Of a DNA stretch of 22,673 nucleotides, positions 1-7,830 are shown piece after piece (the first letter of the stretch is position 1; each line of letters opens with the position of its first letter). The stretch is from Desulfobulbaceae bacterium UBA2213 (GTDB lineage: Bacteria > Desulfobacterota > Desulfobulbia > Desulfobulbales > Desulfocapsaceae). The notes beneath the pieces are model-generated. The model was not told where the DNA came from. It saw only the letters and a program-made list of their open reading frames with translations, and ran no database searches. The stretch is taken from positions 14,651-37,323 of the forward strand of contig DCUN01000049.1 of NCBI GenBank assembly GCA_002327225.1, read 5' to 3'. The position numbers and the translations under genes were made by a program.

Positions 1-470
1 GGATCTTCATTGTCAATGTCCTGCATCACCTCTGCCGCCGAATCCTGGGTCATGTCATAGGCAAAATTGATGGCGGTGGTGATGGCGGTCAGGGGACAGA
101 GGACGGGCCGGATACTGTTCCAGCCGAGAGTGGAGCGGAGATCGTCAAGGGCCTGAAAACTGAAAGGGTCATTGATGGCAATATAGGCGTCATCCAGGGT
201 TGCCACCGGCACCATGCCGTTTTTTTTCAGAAAGGCGATAGGGACGCTGGCGGTGAAATCAGTCTGAATCTCTGGCGGCAGCGTGCGGGCGCTCTCCATG
301 TGTAACTGTTCCCCCAGGGCTTCCAGGAGATCAATCTCGTCAAGGGTATTCAGTCTGATCAGGATGCGGACCAGTTGGCCGCCTTTTTCGGCCTGCGTCT
401 CCATTGCCTGTTCCCAGGCCTCAGGGGGCAGGTTGAGGCGTTCAGTCAGGATGTTTGGTAACTGGTTCAT
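1..470 (-). CDS. gspE: T2SS assembly ATPase GspE, N-terminal part (cut by window edge)
   Basis: GspE is the cytoplasmic ATPase that powers pseudopilus assembly and docks on GspL. Reading the minus strand from the ATG at 470 gives about 156 residues with no stop before the edge, starting MNQLPNILTERLNLPPEAW. The segment fits the GspE/MshE N-terminal domain: an early helical part with GGQLVRILIRL and LDEIDLLEALGEQL, then a P-PPEIQTDF stretch, FLKKNGMVPVA, and the family signature INDPFSFQALDDLRSTLG. The Walker motifs lie outside the window, so the ATPase itself is inferred from this domain and from gspD lying just upstream. The gap to the gspD stop is 43 nt and contains a GC-rich hairpin (480-500) only 9 nt before the start codon. 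The ribosome binding site is weak. The gene is the last of the visible operon; gspF would be expected beyond the edge. Confidence 0.88.
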   Translation of the reverse strand, partial: MNQLPNILTERLNLPPEAWEQAMETQAEKGGQLVRILIRLNTLDEIDLLEALGEQLHMESARTLPPEIQTDFTASVPIAFLKKNGMVPVATLDDAYIAINDPFSFQALDDLRSTLGWNSIRPVLCPLTAITTAINFAYDMTQDSAAEVMQDIDNED

Positions 471-479
471 GAGTGCCTA

Positions 480-508
480 CCCGGATCGTGTGAGTCCGGG
501 ATTTTTTT
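480..508 (+). terminator. GC-rich hairpin plus T-run between gspD and gspE
   Basis: CCCGGA at 480-485 pairs with TCCGGG at 495-500 around a 9-nt loop, and on the plus strand it is followed by seven T (502-508). That is intrinsic-terminator shape for plus-strand (antisense) transcription. In the sense (minus) direction the A-run precedes the stem, so it would not terminate the gsp mRNA. There the hairpin sits 9 nt before the gspE start and may mask its weak ribosome binding site. Function is inferred. Confidence 0.45.
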
Positions 509-513
509 ATTGA

Positions 514-2835
514 TTATTTATTGGATTCCCTGGGGGCTGGCTGTGTCTTCTGCAAGCGCGTAAGATTTTCCTGAATGGTTGCAAGGAGAGTGCTGTCGAC
601 CATTTTGGAACTGGAGGCGTTAATCGCTCCCTGCGCCCTGTTATTGTCCAGGATCGTCTGGTAGTACGTGATCGCCTGCTGGGGATTGCCTTCTTTCTCG
701 CTGATGGCGGCCAGGTTGAACTGGGCGTAAGGGTTGTAAGGGTCAAGAGTCAGGGCCTTGTCGAAAGATGCTCTGGCCTCCTGGTATTTTTCTTTCTGCA
801 GCTGCTCAAATCCTTGGTCGATCAAGGACATGGCGTTTGTATTGTCCGTCGGGTTTAGCAGGTATTGCCTTGCTTCCGGAAGATCCTTTTCGATGGTGTC
901 AGTTTTGAGTTCGGTGACCCCGGCCATATCGCCAGGATTTTTAATGATCCGGGGGGTGATGAAGATGAACATGTTGGTCTTCTTGCGGCTGGTACTTTTT
1001 TCCTTGAAGAGCCAGCCGATCACCGGGATATCGCCCAGGATCGGAATCTTGTACTCGCCTTCGGTGTCGTCCTGGCCGATGATGCCGCCGATGACAATGG
1101 TATTGTTGTCTTTGACAAGGACGGTGGTGGTGGCGGTGCGCTTGAAGGTGGTGGGTTTGTCAGCCGCAGAGCCGGCCTTGAGCTTGCTGACCTCGGTGGC
1201 GATTTCCAGGCGCAGGATATCGGCTTGGTTGATCTGGGGTGTGATGGTCAGCTTGGTGGCGATATCCTTGTATTCATAGTTCTGGTAGCCGATGGAGCCT
1301 GCATTCGGATCCGGGTTCGTGCCTATTGATTCCTGTGTTCTGGTGAGATAAGGCGTGTTCTCGCCGATGCTGATTTCCGCCTTTTTATTGTCGGTGGTCA
1401 GGATCTGCGGGGTGGCAATGACATTGACATTACTGTCTGTCTTATAGGCCTTGAGTACGGCGCCGATGTTCGGGAAGGTGATGCCGCCGATCTCAATGCC
1501 CTGTTTTAAAACGCCCAAGTTAAATCCCGGGCCGATGGCAGCAGCAGCGGGATCAGTAGGAACGGTGTTTATCAGTTTATACCCAGCGCTGCCGCCAAAC
1601 CCGGTGAGCATCTGTCCTGTTCCATCGGCAAACTCACCGCCCGCCATCCAGTTGACCCCCACATCAAAGGTGGCATCGGCATCGACCTCCATGATCAGCG
1701 CCTCCAGGTAGACCATCCGTCTGGGGATATCGAGCTTCTTGATGACATTGTCCAGTTCCTGGAATTCGGAACGGGAGGCGGTGATGATCAGGGAATTGGT
1801 TTCCGTATCGGCCATGATCTTGACATCTTTGGAGATGGCCGGAAGCTCGCCTTGTTTATTGGCCGGATTACTGCTCTGTTGACCAGGCAGGGCGGTTAAG
1901 ACCGTTGCCAGTTCCTTGGCCGTAGCATGTTGCAGATAGACCACCTGGATATTCCCCTCGTTCTGCTTCATCTCCGTGTCAAGCATGGTTAGCAGCTCTT
2001 TCACCCGGGCGATATTTATGGGTGTCGCCACCAGAATAATACTGTTGATGGGCTCATAGGCCACGATCTTGAAGGTAGACGGTTTACCCTCTTTAGGGGG
2101 GCCGGGGGCTTGCTGGAAAATGGTATTGATGGCCGTGGCCGCCACGGTCGCTGAGGCGTGTTTGAGAGGGAGAACGGCAATCTCTTCCTCTGCGAGCGGG
2201 ATATCAATGGAGTCGATAATGGTCAGCAGTTTCTGGATGTTGGAGAGGGTTTCGGTGACAATCAGCATCCCTGACTGGGTGTGGGCAATGACCACGGATG
2301 TTTTGGAGACAAGGGGGGCCAGCACCTTTTTCATTTCTTCAGGAGAGGTATATTGCAGGGGGATAAGCTGGGTGACGATCCTGTCTTCGGGTGGAGATGC
2401 GTCACCATGTCTGAGGGTGTTGATGTTCTGTGAAGGCACACGTGACACCGGCATGATTTTGGTGATGGTGCCGGCCGGAACGGTAGCGAAGCCGTGTACG
2501 TCAAGAACCGATTCAAAGAGTTGATACGCTTCATCTTCAGATATCTTGGTGGGAGATATGATTGTTATATTCCCCTGTATCGCCTTATCGACCACAAAAT
2601 TTTTACCGGTCAACTCACTGATATATTTTATGAACAGCAGAATATCAACATTGTTGAAATCAATGGTGATGAATTTATCTGAATCCTGCTTCGCCGACTG
2701 CTTTGCCGACTGTTGTGGTGCTGCATCCTTGGCTGCATGGAGATAGGGAGTCAATTGCAGCAGAAGGGTGACAAGGAGGGACAGGCAAAGCGCCTTGCGT
2801 TTGAAAGAGAGTGTTGAAAAATGAATGAAGTTCAT
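514..2835 (-). CDS. gspD: T2SS outer-membrane secretin GspD with C-terminal TPR-like extension
   Basis: GspD forms the multimeric outer-membrane channel through which folded exoproteins leave. From the ATG at 2835 (773 aa) it shows a Sec signal peptide (basic n-region FKRK, hydrophobic core, cleavage near residue 35). Next come N0 (about 54-131), N1, N2 and N3 ring domains (about 152-372), the secretin barrel domain (about 375-635) and the hallmark ILGDIPVIGWLF near residue 605. After the barrel, where many GspDs carry a pilotin-binding S-domain, it continues with a TPR-like segment (about 665-735: QGFEQLQKEKYQEARASFDK, then LDPYNPYAQFNLAAI). I chose the 2835 start because AGGA lies 6 nt upstream (2842-2845). 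The frame is also open to an ATG at 2913, but that would give an over-long leader of about 60 residues. It lies between gspC and gspE in the operon. Confidence 0.95.
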   Translation of the reverse strand: MNFIHFSTLSFKRKALCLSLLVTLLLQLTPYLHAAKDAAPQQSAKQSAKQDSDKFITIDFNNVDILLFIKYISELTGKNFVVDKAIQGNITIISPTKISEDEAYQLFESVLDVHGFATVPAGTITKIMPVSRVPSQNINTLRHGDASPPEDRIVTQLIPLQYTSPEEMKKVLAPLVSKTSVVIAHTQSGMLIVTETLSNIQKLLTIIDSIDIPLAEEEIAVLPLKHASATVAATAINTIFQQAPGPPKEGKPSTFKIVAYEPINSIILVATPINIARVKELLTMLDTEMKQNEGNIQVVYLQHATAKELATVLTALPGQQSSNPANKQGELPAISKDVKIMADTETNSLIITASRSEFQELDNVIKKLDIPRRMVYLEALIMEVDADATFDVGVNWMAGGEFADGTGQMLTGFGGSAGYKLINTVPTDPAAAAIGPGFNLGVLKQGIEIGGITFPNIGAVLKAYKTDSNVNVIATPQILTTDNKKAEISIGENTPYLTRTQESIGTNPDPNAGSIGYQNYEYKDIATKLTITPQINQADILRLEIATEVSKLKAGSAADKPTTFKRTATTTVLVKDNNTIVIGGIIGQDDTEGEYKIPILGDIPVIGWLFKEKSTSRKKTNMFIFITPRIIKNPGDMAGVTELKTDTIEKDLPEARQYLLNPTDNTNAMSLIDQGFEQLQKEKYQEARASFDKALTLDPYNPYAQFNLAAISEKEGNPQQAITYYQTILDNNRAQGAINASSSKMVDSTLLATIQENLTRLQKTQPAPRESNK

Positions 2836-2841
2836 GGGTTT

Positions 2842-2845
2842 TCCT
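2842..2845 (-). promoter_or_regulatory. Ribosome binding site deciding the gspD start
   Basis: On the minus strand AGGA is 6 nt before the ATG at 2835. The alternative in-frame ATG at 2913 has only a weak AGAAG-like match. This favours the shorter form with a normal-length signal peptide. Confidence 0.5.
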
Positions 2846-2940
2846 GCTTGCTGTTCTTGTTGGGTGGAAAAAATGTCAGGGAGACGATCGGATTGTCTTT
2901 GCTTCTGTTTCATTGGCTTCTATCATGAGGCTCTTGCAAA

Positions 2941-3030
2941 ATGATCAGGATGTCATTCCCGAGCGCTTCTGTCGGGGATCTCTTATTGTACATTCATCCT
3001 GGCATGGATTTCCGCCCAGGCGAGGATGAT
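2941..3030. repeat. Intergenic inverted-repeat element between gspC and gspD
   Basis: The 163-241 nt spacer between gspC and gspD is the longest gap inside the operon. It holds two imperfect inverted repeats: ATTCCCGA (2955-2962) with TCGGGGAT (2972-2979), and CATCCTGGC (from 2995) with a matching arm ending AGGATG (3023-3028). The wording (GTCATTCCCGA...TCGGGGATCTC) resembles short dispersed intergenic repeats found in many proteobacteria. No coding potential is apparent. That it is a multicopy element is an inference. Confidence 0.4.
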
Positions 3031-3076
3031 TGTTGTCGGACGGAATTCGCCATGTCGCCAGAGGTTGTCATGGTCT

Positions 3077-3718
3077 TTATTGTGGGGTTTCAGCTTCTGG
3101 GTAATCAACCGGCTCTATACCTTCTTGATTCATTTCGGGTGGTTGTTCCTGCTCTGTTCCCGGTGGTATCTGATAAAAGATGTTAGGATTCATGGCGGTA
3201 GAGGGATTCTTTTTGGAGGTTTCAGGGACAAGAATCTCATCTGTACCGTTGACGTTGAGGATAATTTGTTGGCGTTGAATATCTTTGATGAGAGCGCTTT
3301 GGACCATGTCGCCTTGATAATAGATATTCTGTAAGCTCGTTCTTTTGTCAAGGAGAATGGCGCGGCGGTTTTTGGACGGCCCTGTAATGGTGCCAAGCAG
3401 GCTCAACTCAAGCGAGGTCGCGGCCAGTGTGGCAGGGTCAACCGCCTCTTCTTTCACTGCTGCCGATTTTATCTCTTCCGGGGGAGGGCCAAAAAGATTA
3501 CGGGTAAGAATAGCCTGATAATCAAGTGGTCGTCTCTCTACGCTTTTAACAGGTGCTGCAACTACATCGGTCACCTCGGCTTTCGTTGGCGCCGGACTTC
3601 CCTGCAGGAGTTGAGTGAAGGTAATCCTGTAGAATGTTTCAACCCCGCCAGCCGCAAGTATGGTGATGATGATAAAGGGGATTGTTTTTTTGAGATAATT
3701 GATCATTATATCATGCAT
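3077..3718 (-). CDS. gspC: T2SS inner-membrane component GspC, short form without PDZ domain
   Basis: GspC links the inner-membrane platform to the periplasmic N0 ring of the secretin. This 213-aa protein has a short cytoplasmic N-terminus and one membrane helix (about 12-27, IPFIIITILAAGGVETF). A linker leads to an HR-type domain (about 64-170) with the family pattern ILTRNLFG, then LELSLLGTITG...RRAILLDK and a two-part beta region ending NGTDEILVPE. After that only an acidic, proline-rich tail of about 40 residues follows (PPGTEQEQPPEMNQEGIEP). The PDZ or coiled-coil domain that closes classical GspC is absent, so it resembles the PilP-like short GspCs. The start lies 2 nt after the gspN stop, which suggests translational coupling. 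There is no clear Shine-Dalgarno. Identity rests on the HR pattern and the position between gspN and gspD. Confidence 0.85.
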   Translation of the reverse strand: MHDIMINYLKKTIPFIIITILAAGGVETFYRITFTQLLQGSPAPTKAEVTDVVAAPVKSVERRPLDYQAILTRNLFGPPPEEIKSAAVKEEAVDPATLAATSLELSLLGTITGPSKNRRAILLDKRTSLQNIYYQGDMVQSALIKDIQRQQIILNVNGTDEILVPETSKKNPSTAMNPNIFYQIPPGTEQEQPPEMNQEGIEPVDYPEAETPQ

Positions 3719-3720
3719 GG

Positions 3721-4722
3721 CTATGAGTCAAAGAGAAAGACGGGTTTGCTGATGGTCCCTTTCAGTTGAAAGGGAAGACCCGCTTGCTTCTGTTGTCCCT
3801 GGCGTAACAGGGGTTGGGCTTGGCCGCTCTTTTCTATCAGGGCGGGCAAGGGAGTCAAGGCACCTGTCATCTCAAGCTGCATGGCCGCAACTTTTGAATT
3901 AAGCGAAGAGATCTGACCTGAAAATGTCCCCGTCACCTCTTTGCCGTTGAATTTTCCGTTGCTGAGAAGAAGCTTCTGATCCTGCAGTTTGAAGAGCGCC
4001 TCGCCCTTTTCGAGATCAATGCTGTTCAGGGAAAGGATTGTCTCGAGCAGCTCAAAGGTGCCACCTGTGAGCTGGGCAGAGCCCTCCCCGGCGCCCAGGG
4101 AGATATCCTGGCCTATTTGTCCTGCATAGCTTCCCTGGGCGGTGAACAGGCCGGTTATGGTGCGGCCGGTCTGTGTCTTCAGCCAGGTCAGGTTTGTCAG
4201 GTCAAGCGTCTCGATCTCTATTTTCGGCATGGTGAATGTGAGGTCGGCGCGATCGAGCTCCAGGAGAATCCGGTGTGTTCCCCCGTAGGCGGTGATGGCG
4301 AGTGAGAAGTTTGTTCCCGGAGCGGTAAGGTCCGGGGTGATGTCGATTTGTTGTATTGCAAATGTCTCTTGGGCCATGGATGGCCCTGTGTCGCTCGCAC
4401 CAGGGATGGATGAAGAGCTACCTTGGGCCATGGATGGCCCTGTGTCGCTCGCACCAGGGATGGATGAAGAGCGACCTTGTGCCGCATTGCTTTTGGCTTG
4501 CAGTTGCAGGTTGCGGGCCACAAGGGTGAGTGGAAACCGATAGTGCAGCGACGCGATGGAGTTCTCATAGCCCGGCAGATGCAGAGAGATGAGATCGGTG
4601 CAGAAGGTTTTGAACTCTTGCGTCGGAAAACGGAGATAGAGGAAGAGCGTAATAATAAACAGGGCGTAGATCAAATAGAGCGGCCAACGCCAGAAAGTGT
4701 TTTGAGAAACGGTCATGGTCAC
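3721..4722 (-). CDS. gspN: T2SS protein GspN
   Basis: GspN is an accessory inner-membrane/periplasmic T2SS protein found in a subset of systems; its precise role is unclear. The 333-aa product has one N-terminal membrane helix (about 12-31, RWPLYLIYALFIITLFLYL) and a long periplasmic part. That part has the repetitive beta pattern of the AsmA/GspN group, with late segments such as TGTFSGQISSLNSKVAAMQL and GLPFQLKGTISKPVFLF at the very end. The start is GTG at 4722, overlapping the gspM stop by 4 nt (GTGA); an ATG two codons later is possible. Residues 83-118 are two copies of an 18-residue unit (SSSIPGASDTGPSMAQG-like). They are encoded by a 54-bp tandem duplication and look inserted into a linker. 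Confidence 0.8.
   Translation of the reverse strand: MTMTVSQNTFWRWPLYLIYALFIITLFLYLRFPTQEFKTFCTDLISLHLPGYENSIASLHYRFPLTLVARNLQLQAKSNAAQGRSSSIPGASDTGPSMAQGSSSSIPGASDTGPSMAQETFAIQQIDITPDLTAPGTNFSLAITAYGGTHRILLELDRADLTFTMPKIEIETLDLTNLTWLKTQTGRTITGLFTAQGSYAGQIGQDISLGAGEGSAQLTGGTFELLETILSLNSIDLEKGEALFKLQDQKLLLSNGKFNGKEVTGTFSGQISSLNSKVAAMQLEMTGALTPLPALIEKSGQAQPLLRQGQQKQAGLPFQLKGTISKPVFLFDS
4369..4476. repeat. 54-bp in-frame tandem duplication inside gspN
   Basis: Two adjacent 54-bp units (4369-4422 and 4423-4476) differ at a single base by eye (T versus G in agcTacc/agcGacc). Each encodes 18 residues, so the reading frame is kept. The unit has internal near-palindromic motifs (GGCCATGGATGGCC, CCAGGGATGG). 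The high identity implies a recent duplication, or an insertion of a short repeat family that was then doubled. Confidence 0.9.
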
Positions 4723-5300
4723 GATTTCTTTGTAAATGTTATGATCTGCATCACCGCATCAAGCACGCCTTCCGCCTTGCTGTTTTCCTGGATAGAGATA
4801 CGTTTGATCACGACGGCATCGTCTGTCGATTCAACCTGCTGCAGAAAAGCTACCAGTTGCCGCAGAGAGATCTGCTCAAGTTTGAGATCAACCCGAGACT
4901 CCTGCATGACCCCTTCTCCCTCGGAGGTTGAAGGGGTCATGGAGTTGATCCGTTGTTTGACCTCGGCCTTTGTGGCTTGCTCTTCAATAAATGAAAAGAG
5001 AGTAAACGAGGGGCTTCTTTTTTGCAACCTGTTCTGGATGTCGAGCGCCTGGCCCTGTAAATTCTGATACTCTTCCTGGAGTTGCCGGATCTGGGTGATA
5101 TCTTTTTTCTTTTGGATCAGCGCTTTTTGCGTCTGTTGCCGGGATGTAAGCAGGGGGGAAACGGCAAGGTGAAAAAGAGTAAAACAGATGAGGAAGACGC
5201 CGCCGACCAGAACAATACGTTTTTCCCTTTTTTCAAGTTTGTTCAACCCGGTCCTGCCCAGAACAGTCTGGATGGCCTTTTGCAGAGTCAAAATCGTCAT
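4719..5300 (-). CDS. gspM: T2SS inner-membrane platform protein GspM
   Basis: GspM is a bitopic inner-membrane protein that pairs with GspL and GspC in the assembly platform. The 193-aa product has a short basic cytoplasmic start (LNKLEKREKR), one membrane helix (about 29-49, IVLVGGVFLICFTLFHLAVSP), and a periplasmic coiled coil (about 53-95, rich in Q, K and L). A ferredoxin-like C-terminal half follows, with a SLRQLVAFLQQVE segment typical of GspM/PilO. The start ATG at 5300 is 3 nt after the gspL stop, and its stop overlaps the gspN GTG start. Sequence conservation in this family is low, so size, topology and position carry the call. Confidence 0.85.
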   Translation of the reverse strand: MTILTLQKAIQTVLGRTGLNKLEKREKRIVLVGGVFLICFTLFHLAVSPLLTSRQQTQKALIQKKKDITQIRQLQEEYQNLQGQALDIQNRLQKRSPSFTLFSFIEEQATKAEVKQRINSMTPSTSEGEGVMQESRVDLKLEQISLRQLVAFLQQVESTDDAVVIKRISIQENSKAEGVLDAVMQIITFTKKS

Positions 5301-5303
5301 GGA

Positions 5304-6803
5304 TCAGGCGCCCCTCATGGTCAGTTTCAGTTCAAACCGGATCTTTGAGCTTTTGGGATCAAGATTTGCGGCGCTGATTTCAACACTGTTGAAAGCGGGA
5401 GATTGCTCCAGCCCTTTCTTGATTGCGTCCACGGTGTTGAAGGTGTCGGTTGTGCCCTTCAGTCGCAGGCCGCTGTCATCCACCACGAAGCGCGCCAGAC
5501 GGACATCCAGTGATTCGGGGATGTTTACGGAGATCTCGGCCAGGATATCGAGGATGGTGATTGCGGGCAGGGCACTATCCTTGCCCATGGCGCCCTGTCT
5601 GGTCTCGCGGATTTTGACCTGGAGCTGCTGGATGGGATCAACAATCCTGGTTACTTCCGGCAGGGTTTCAGTAAAGACGGCACGGATCTGAGCGTTGAGG
5701 TCGTTTTGTTCTTTGAGTAAACTGCGATAATCGACCCAGAGGTATATCATTGCCAACAGGGCCGCTGAGATCAGCGGCAGAGTGATGGCAATGGCCAGTG
5801 CCCTGTCGCTGAATGATTTTTTGGTGGCAAAGGCCTCCTTGCGGAAGTTGAAGCTCTTCCAGTTTTTTGTTATCTGCCAGCCAAGGTTGACACAATCGTC
5901 CATGATGCCGGACGGCCATTTCTCGTCAATGGGCGGCACGAATTGCAGTTCGAATTGCCCTGACGAGTCGGCCTCGGCCAGGTTACAGCTTTGGCAGAGG
6001 TCGCCGAGTCCGGTCTGTATCCGCTCTGCTGTTCCTGCCATGGAACCGATAGGCCCGCTCAGGTAAACGGCAAGCTCATGGGTATGGAATATCGATTGCA
6101 GGGTCTGTTGAATGGCGGTGAGCAATGCCTGGAAGGTGCTCTCAATATTTTCGGGTCGAAAAACCTTGATAGCAAGGCTCTCCTGATCAATCTGGAATCC
6201 GGACTGAAGGCCTGAGTCAAAAACAAGCGTTCGGATCAGAGTGATGTGACCTGCATGGACAAGAATGAGTGTTGCCCGTTGCAGGTCTATATCAAGGAGA
6301 AGCATATCTGAGGGGAGCCCAGGGGTATGAGCCAGACGAAGGGCGGTCGGGAGGGCGGAAACAGTCACGGTTTCCGGGTCAATCCCCAGCGCCTGCAGGG
6401 TTGCAAGTTGTTTTGCCAGTAATTCCCGATCAATCATGGCGGCGATGATCTGGCTTTTCTGTGTGTCGTCCCTGGTGATCAGTGAATCAATGAGCAGGCC
6501 GTCTATTTTTACCGGGGTATTCTCTTCCAGCTCAAGGGGCAGGATCTTGTTGATGGTTTTACTGTCGGTAAAGGGCAGCGCAAGGTTGCGATAAAAAAAA
6601 GAATCGGCCTCAAGGGCGATATGGCAGGAGGCTCCTTGAAAATCAATCTTCTGACGCAGTTCGGCCACAGCCTCTTCAAGAGGACGACCGGCCACGATCA
6701 CCACCGCCTGACCCGCGATCTGCATGACTCTGGCATCAACCGTATAGGCGATTGCGGTGATCACGTCGTGTGTAATATCAATGGCAATAGATTTACTGCT
6801 CAT
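5304..6803 (-). CDS. gspL: T2SS platform protein GspL
   Basis: GspL recruits the ATPase GspE to the membrane and contacts GspM. The 499-aa product has an N-terminal cytoplasmic actin-like (PilM-type) half of about 310 residues, starting SIAIDITHDVITAIAY. It includes ALPFTDSKTINKILPLELEE, the core segment MLLLDIDLQRATLILVHAG, and YLSGPIGSM. One membrane helix lies at about 334-356 (ALAIAITLPLISAALLAMIY). The periplasmic part of about 140 residues has a coiled coil, then the PilN-like ITILDILAEISVNIPESLDV and VKL..ERS-type pattern DAIKKGLEQSPAFNSVEI. It lies 3 nt from both gspK and gspM. The long combined form is the normal GspL arrangement. Confidence 0.9.
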   Translation of the reverse strand: MSSKSIAIDITHDVITAIAYTVDARVMQIAGQAVVIVAGRPLEEAVAELRQKIDFQGASCHIALEADSFFYRNLALPFTDSKTINKILPLELEENTPVKIDGLLIDSLITRDDTQKSQIIAAMIDRELLAKQLATLQALGIDPETVTVSALPTALRLAHTPGLPSDMLLLDIDLQRATLILVHAGHITLIRTLVFDSGLQSGFQIDQESLAIKVFRPENIESTFQALLTAIQQTLQSIFHTHELAVYLSGPIGSMAGTAERIQTGLGDLCQSCNLAEADSSGQFELQFVPPIDEKWPSGIMDDCVNLGWQITKNWKSFNFRKEAFATKKSFSDRALAIAITLPLISAALLAMIYLWVDYRSLLKEQNDLNAQIRAVFTETLPEVTRIVDPIQQLQVKIRETRQGAMGKDSALPAITILDILAEISVNIPESLDVRLARFVVDDSGLRLKGTTDTFNTVDAIKKGLEQSPAFNSVEISAANLDPKSSKIRFELKLTMRGA

Positions 6804-6806
6804 TGC

Positions 6807-7829
6807 TTATTCAACTTTCCAGCTCAGGAGGGCTGTCTTCTTGTTATCTCGTTGTACGGTTGCCATAATGTTTTTTTCAGTAGAATCCAGTCGGGCATGA
6901 GAGAAAACGGTAAAGGAATTACTCTTTACCGTTATATTCTTTAACGTATTTTCTCCGGTAAGGGAAGGGAGTATCTCGGTCACCCATGCTGTTGAGGCCA
7001 GTTTGTCCTTATTGTTTATATCTGTTCTGAATGTCTGCATATCCTCTGCCATTTCATTTGTCAAGTCGTCATGCAGCGCCTGGAGCAGGAGAGGGGCGGC
7101 GGTGTTGATGTTGATCAGGCCATCCTTTCCCTGGGTGGTCAGCAACGGGGCCAGACCGGGATGTTTATCCGTGCCAAAGAGCAGCTCAGGGGTGAATCCC
7201 TGTACCAGAAGTAACTCCTCAACGAATTCGACCGGGCCGTTTTTGCAGGGGTAGGGCGTCTCCAGAGACAGGTAATAACTGGATTCGGCACCGAACTCCT
7301 GTTCCCAGTCACCATCTTCGGCATCAATCCAGTCGATAAGCGAGTCAATGATCTTCCTGGCATCACCGTCATCCACGTTAAACGGTTTGCCGCGGAGCAG
7401 TCGCCACAGGATGTTGCGGGCATCCTGTTCCTGCGCGGCTGCCTGGTCAGGGGGAGTATCCGGTTGTTGCTGGTTTTTGCTCTGGACAAGACTGTTGATC
7501 TGGAATTTTCCACTGTTGTCACTGATCTCTATTGTCAGGGAACCAAGGTCAAAAAGCTGAGATAGCTTTTCGTCTGCCAGGAGCGCCCATGAATCCTGGA
7601 GAGAATCGTGTTCATTCTCTTGTGCGTCTTTGAGCAGGACTGCCATGGCGAGCTCGACTCCGGACCTGGCCATGACCTCGAGTCTGAATTGAGTGCTCTG
7701 GGTGCCCGAGGCCAGAAGATTCTGGCGCATGTTTTTGTTGAATTGTATGGTGAGGGCGATAATCAGGCTGATGACGGTTAAGGCAATCAGCAAGGCCATG
7801 CCTCGATTATTTCGCAAGGGGGAAAGCAT
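6807..7829 (-). CDS. gspK: T2SS minor pseudopilin GspK
   Basis: GspK caps the pseudopilus tip together with GspI and GspJ. The 340-aa product has a short leader ending at Gly10, followed by MALLIALTVISLIIALTIQF. As is usual for GspK, the Glu at mature position 5 is absent. The large globular domain carries the SAM-like helical insertion with LIDWIDAEDGDWEQEFGAES and the terminal GspK motif GLININTAAPLLLQAL. The spacing is 1 nt to gspJ and 3 nt to gspL. The acidic IDWIDAEDGD region fits the Ca-binding loop of the family. Confidence 0.92.
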   Translation of the reverse strand: MLSPLRNNRGMALLIALTVISLIIALTIQFNKNMRQNLLASGTQSTQFRLEVMARSGVELAMAVLLKDAQENEHDSLQDSWALLADEKLSQLFDLGSLTIEISDNSGKFQINSLVQSKNQQQPDTPPDQAAAQEQDARNILWRLLRGKPFNVDDGDARKIIDSLIDWIDAEDGDWEQEFGAESSYYLSLETPYPCKNGPVEFVEELLLVQGFTPELLFGTDKHPGLAPLLTTQGKDGLININTAAPLLLQALHDDLTNEMAEDMQTFRTDINNKDKLASTAWVTEILPSLTGENTLKNITVKSNSFTVFSHARLDSTEKNIMATVQRDNKKTALLSWKVE

Positions 7830-7830
7830 C

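Noticed and set aside
758..1711. Plus-strand frames of 86-173 codons opposite gspD
   Set aside because: They are antisense shadows of the conserved secretin; no ribosome binding sites and no recognisable protein features.
3721..4722. gspN as a pseudogene because of the inserted repeat
   Set aside because: The duplication is a multiple of three and the frame stays open to a normal family-like C-terminus, so the gene is probably intact.
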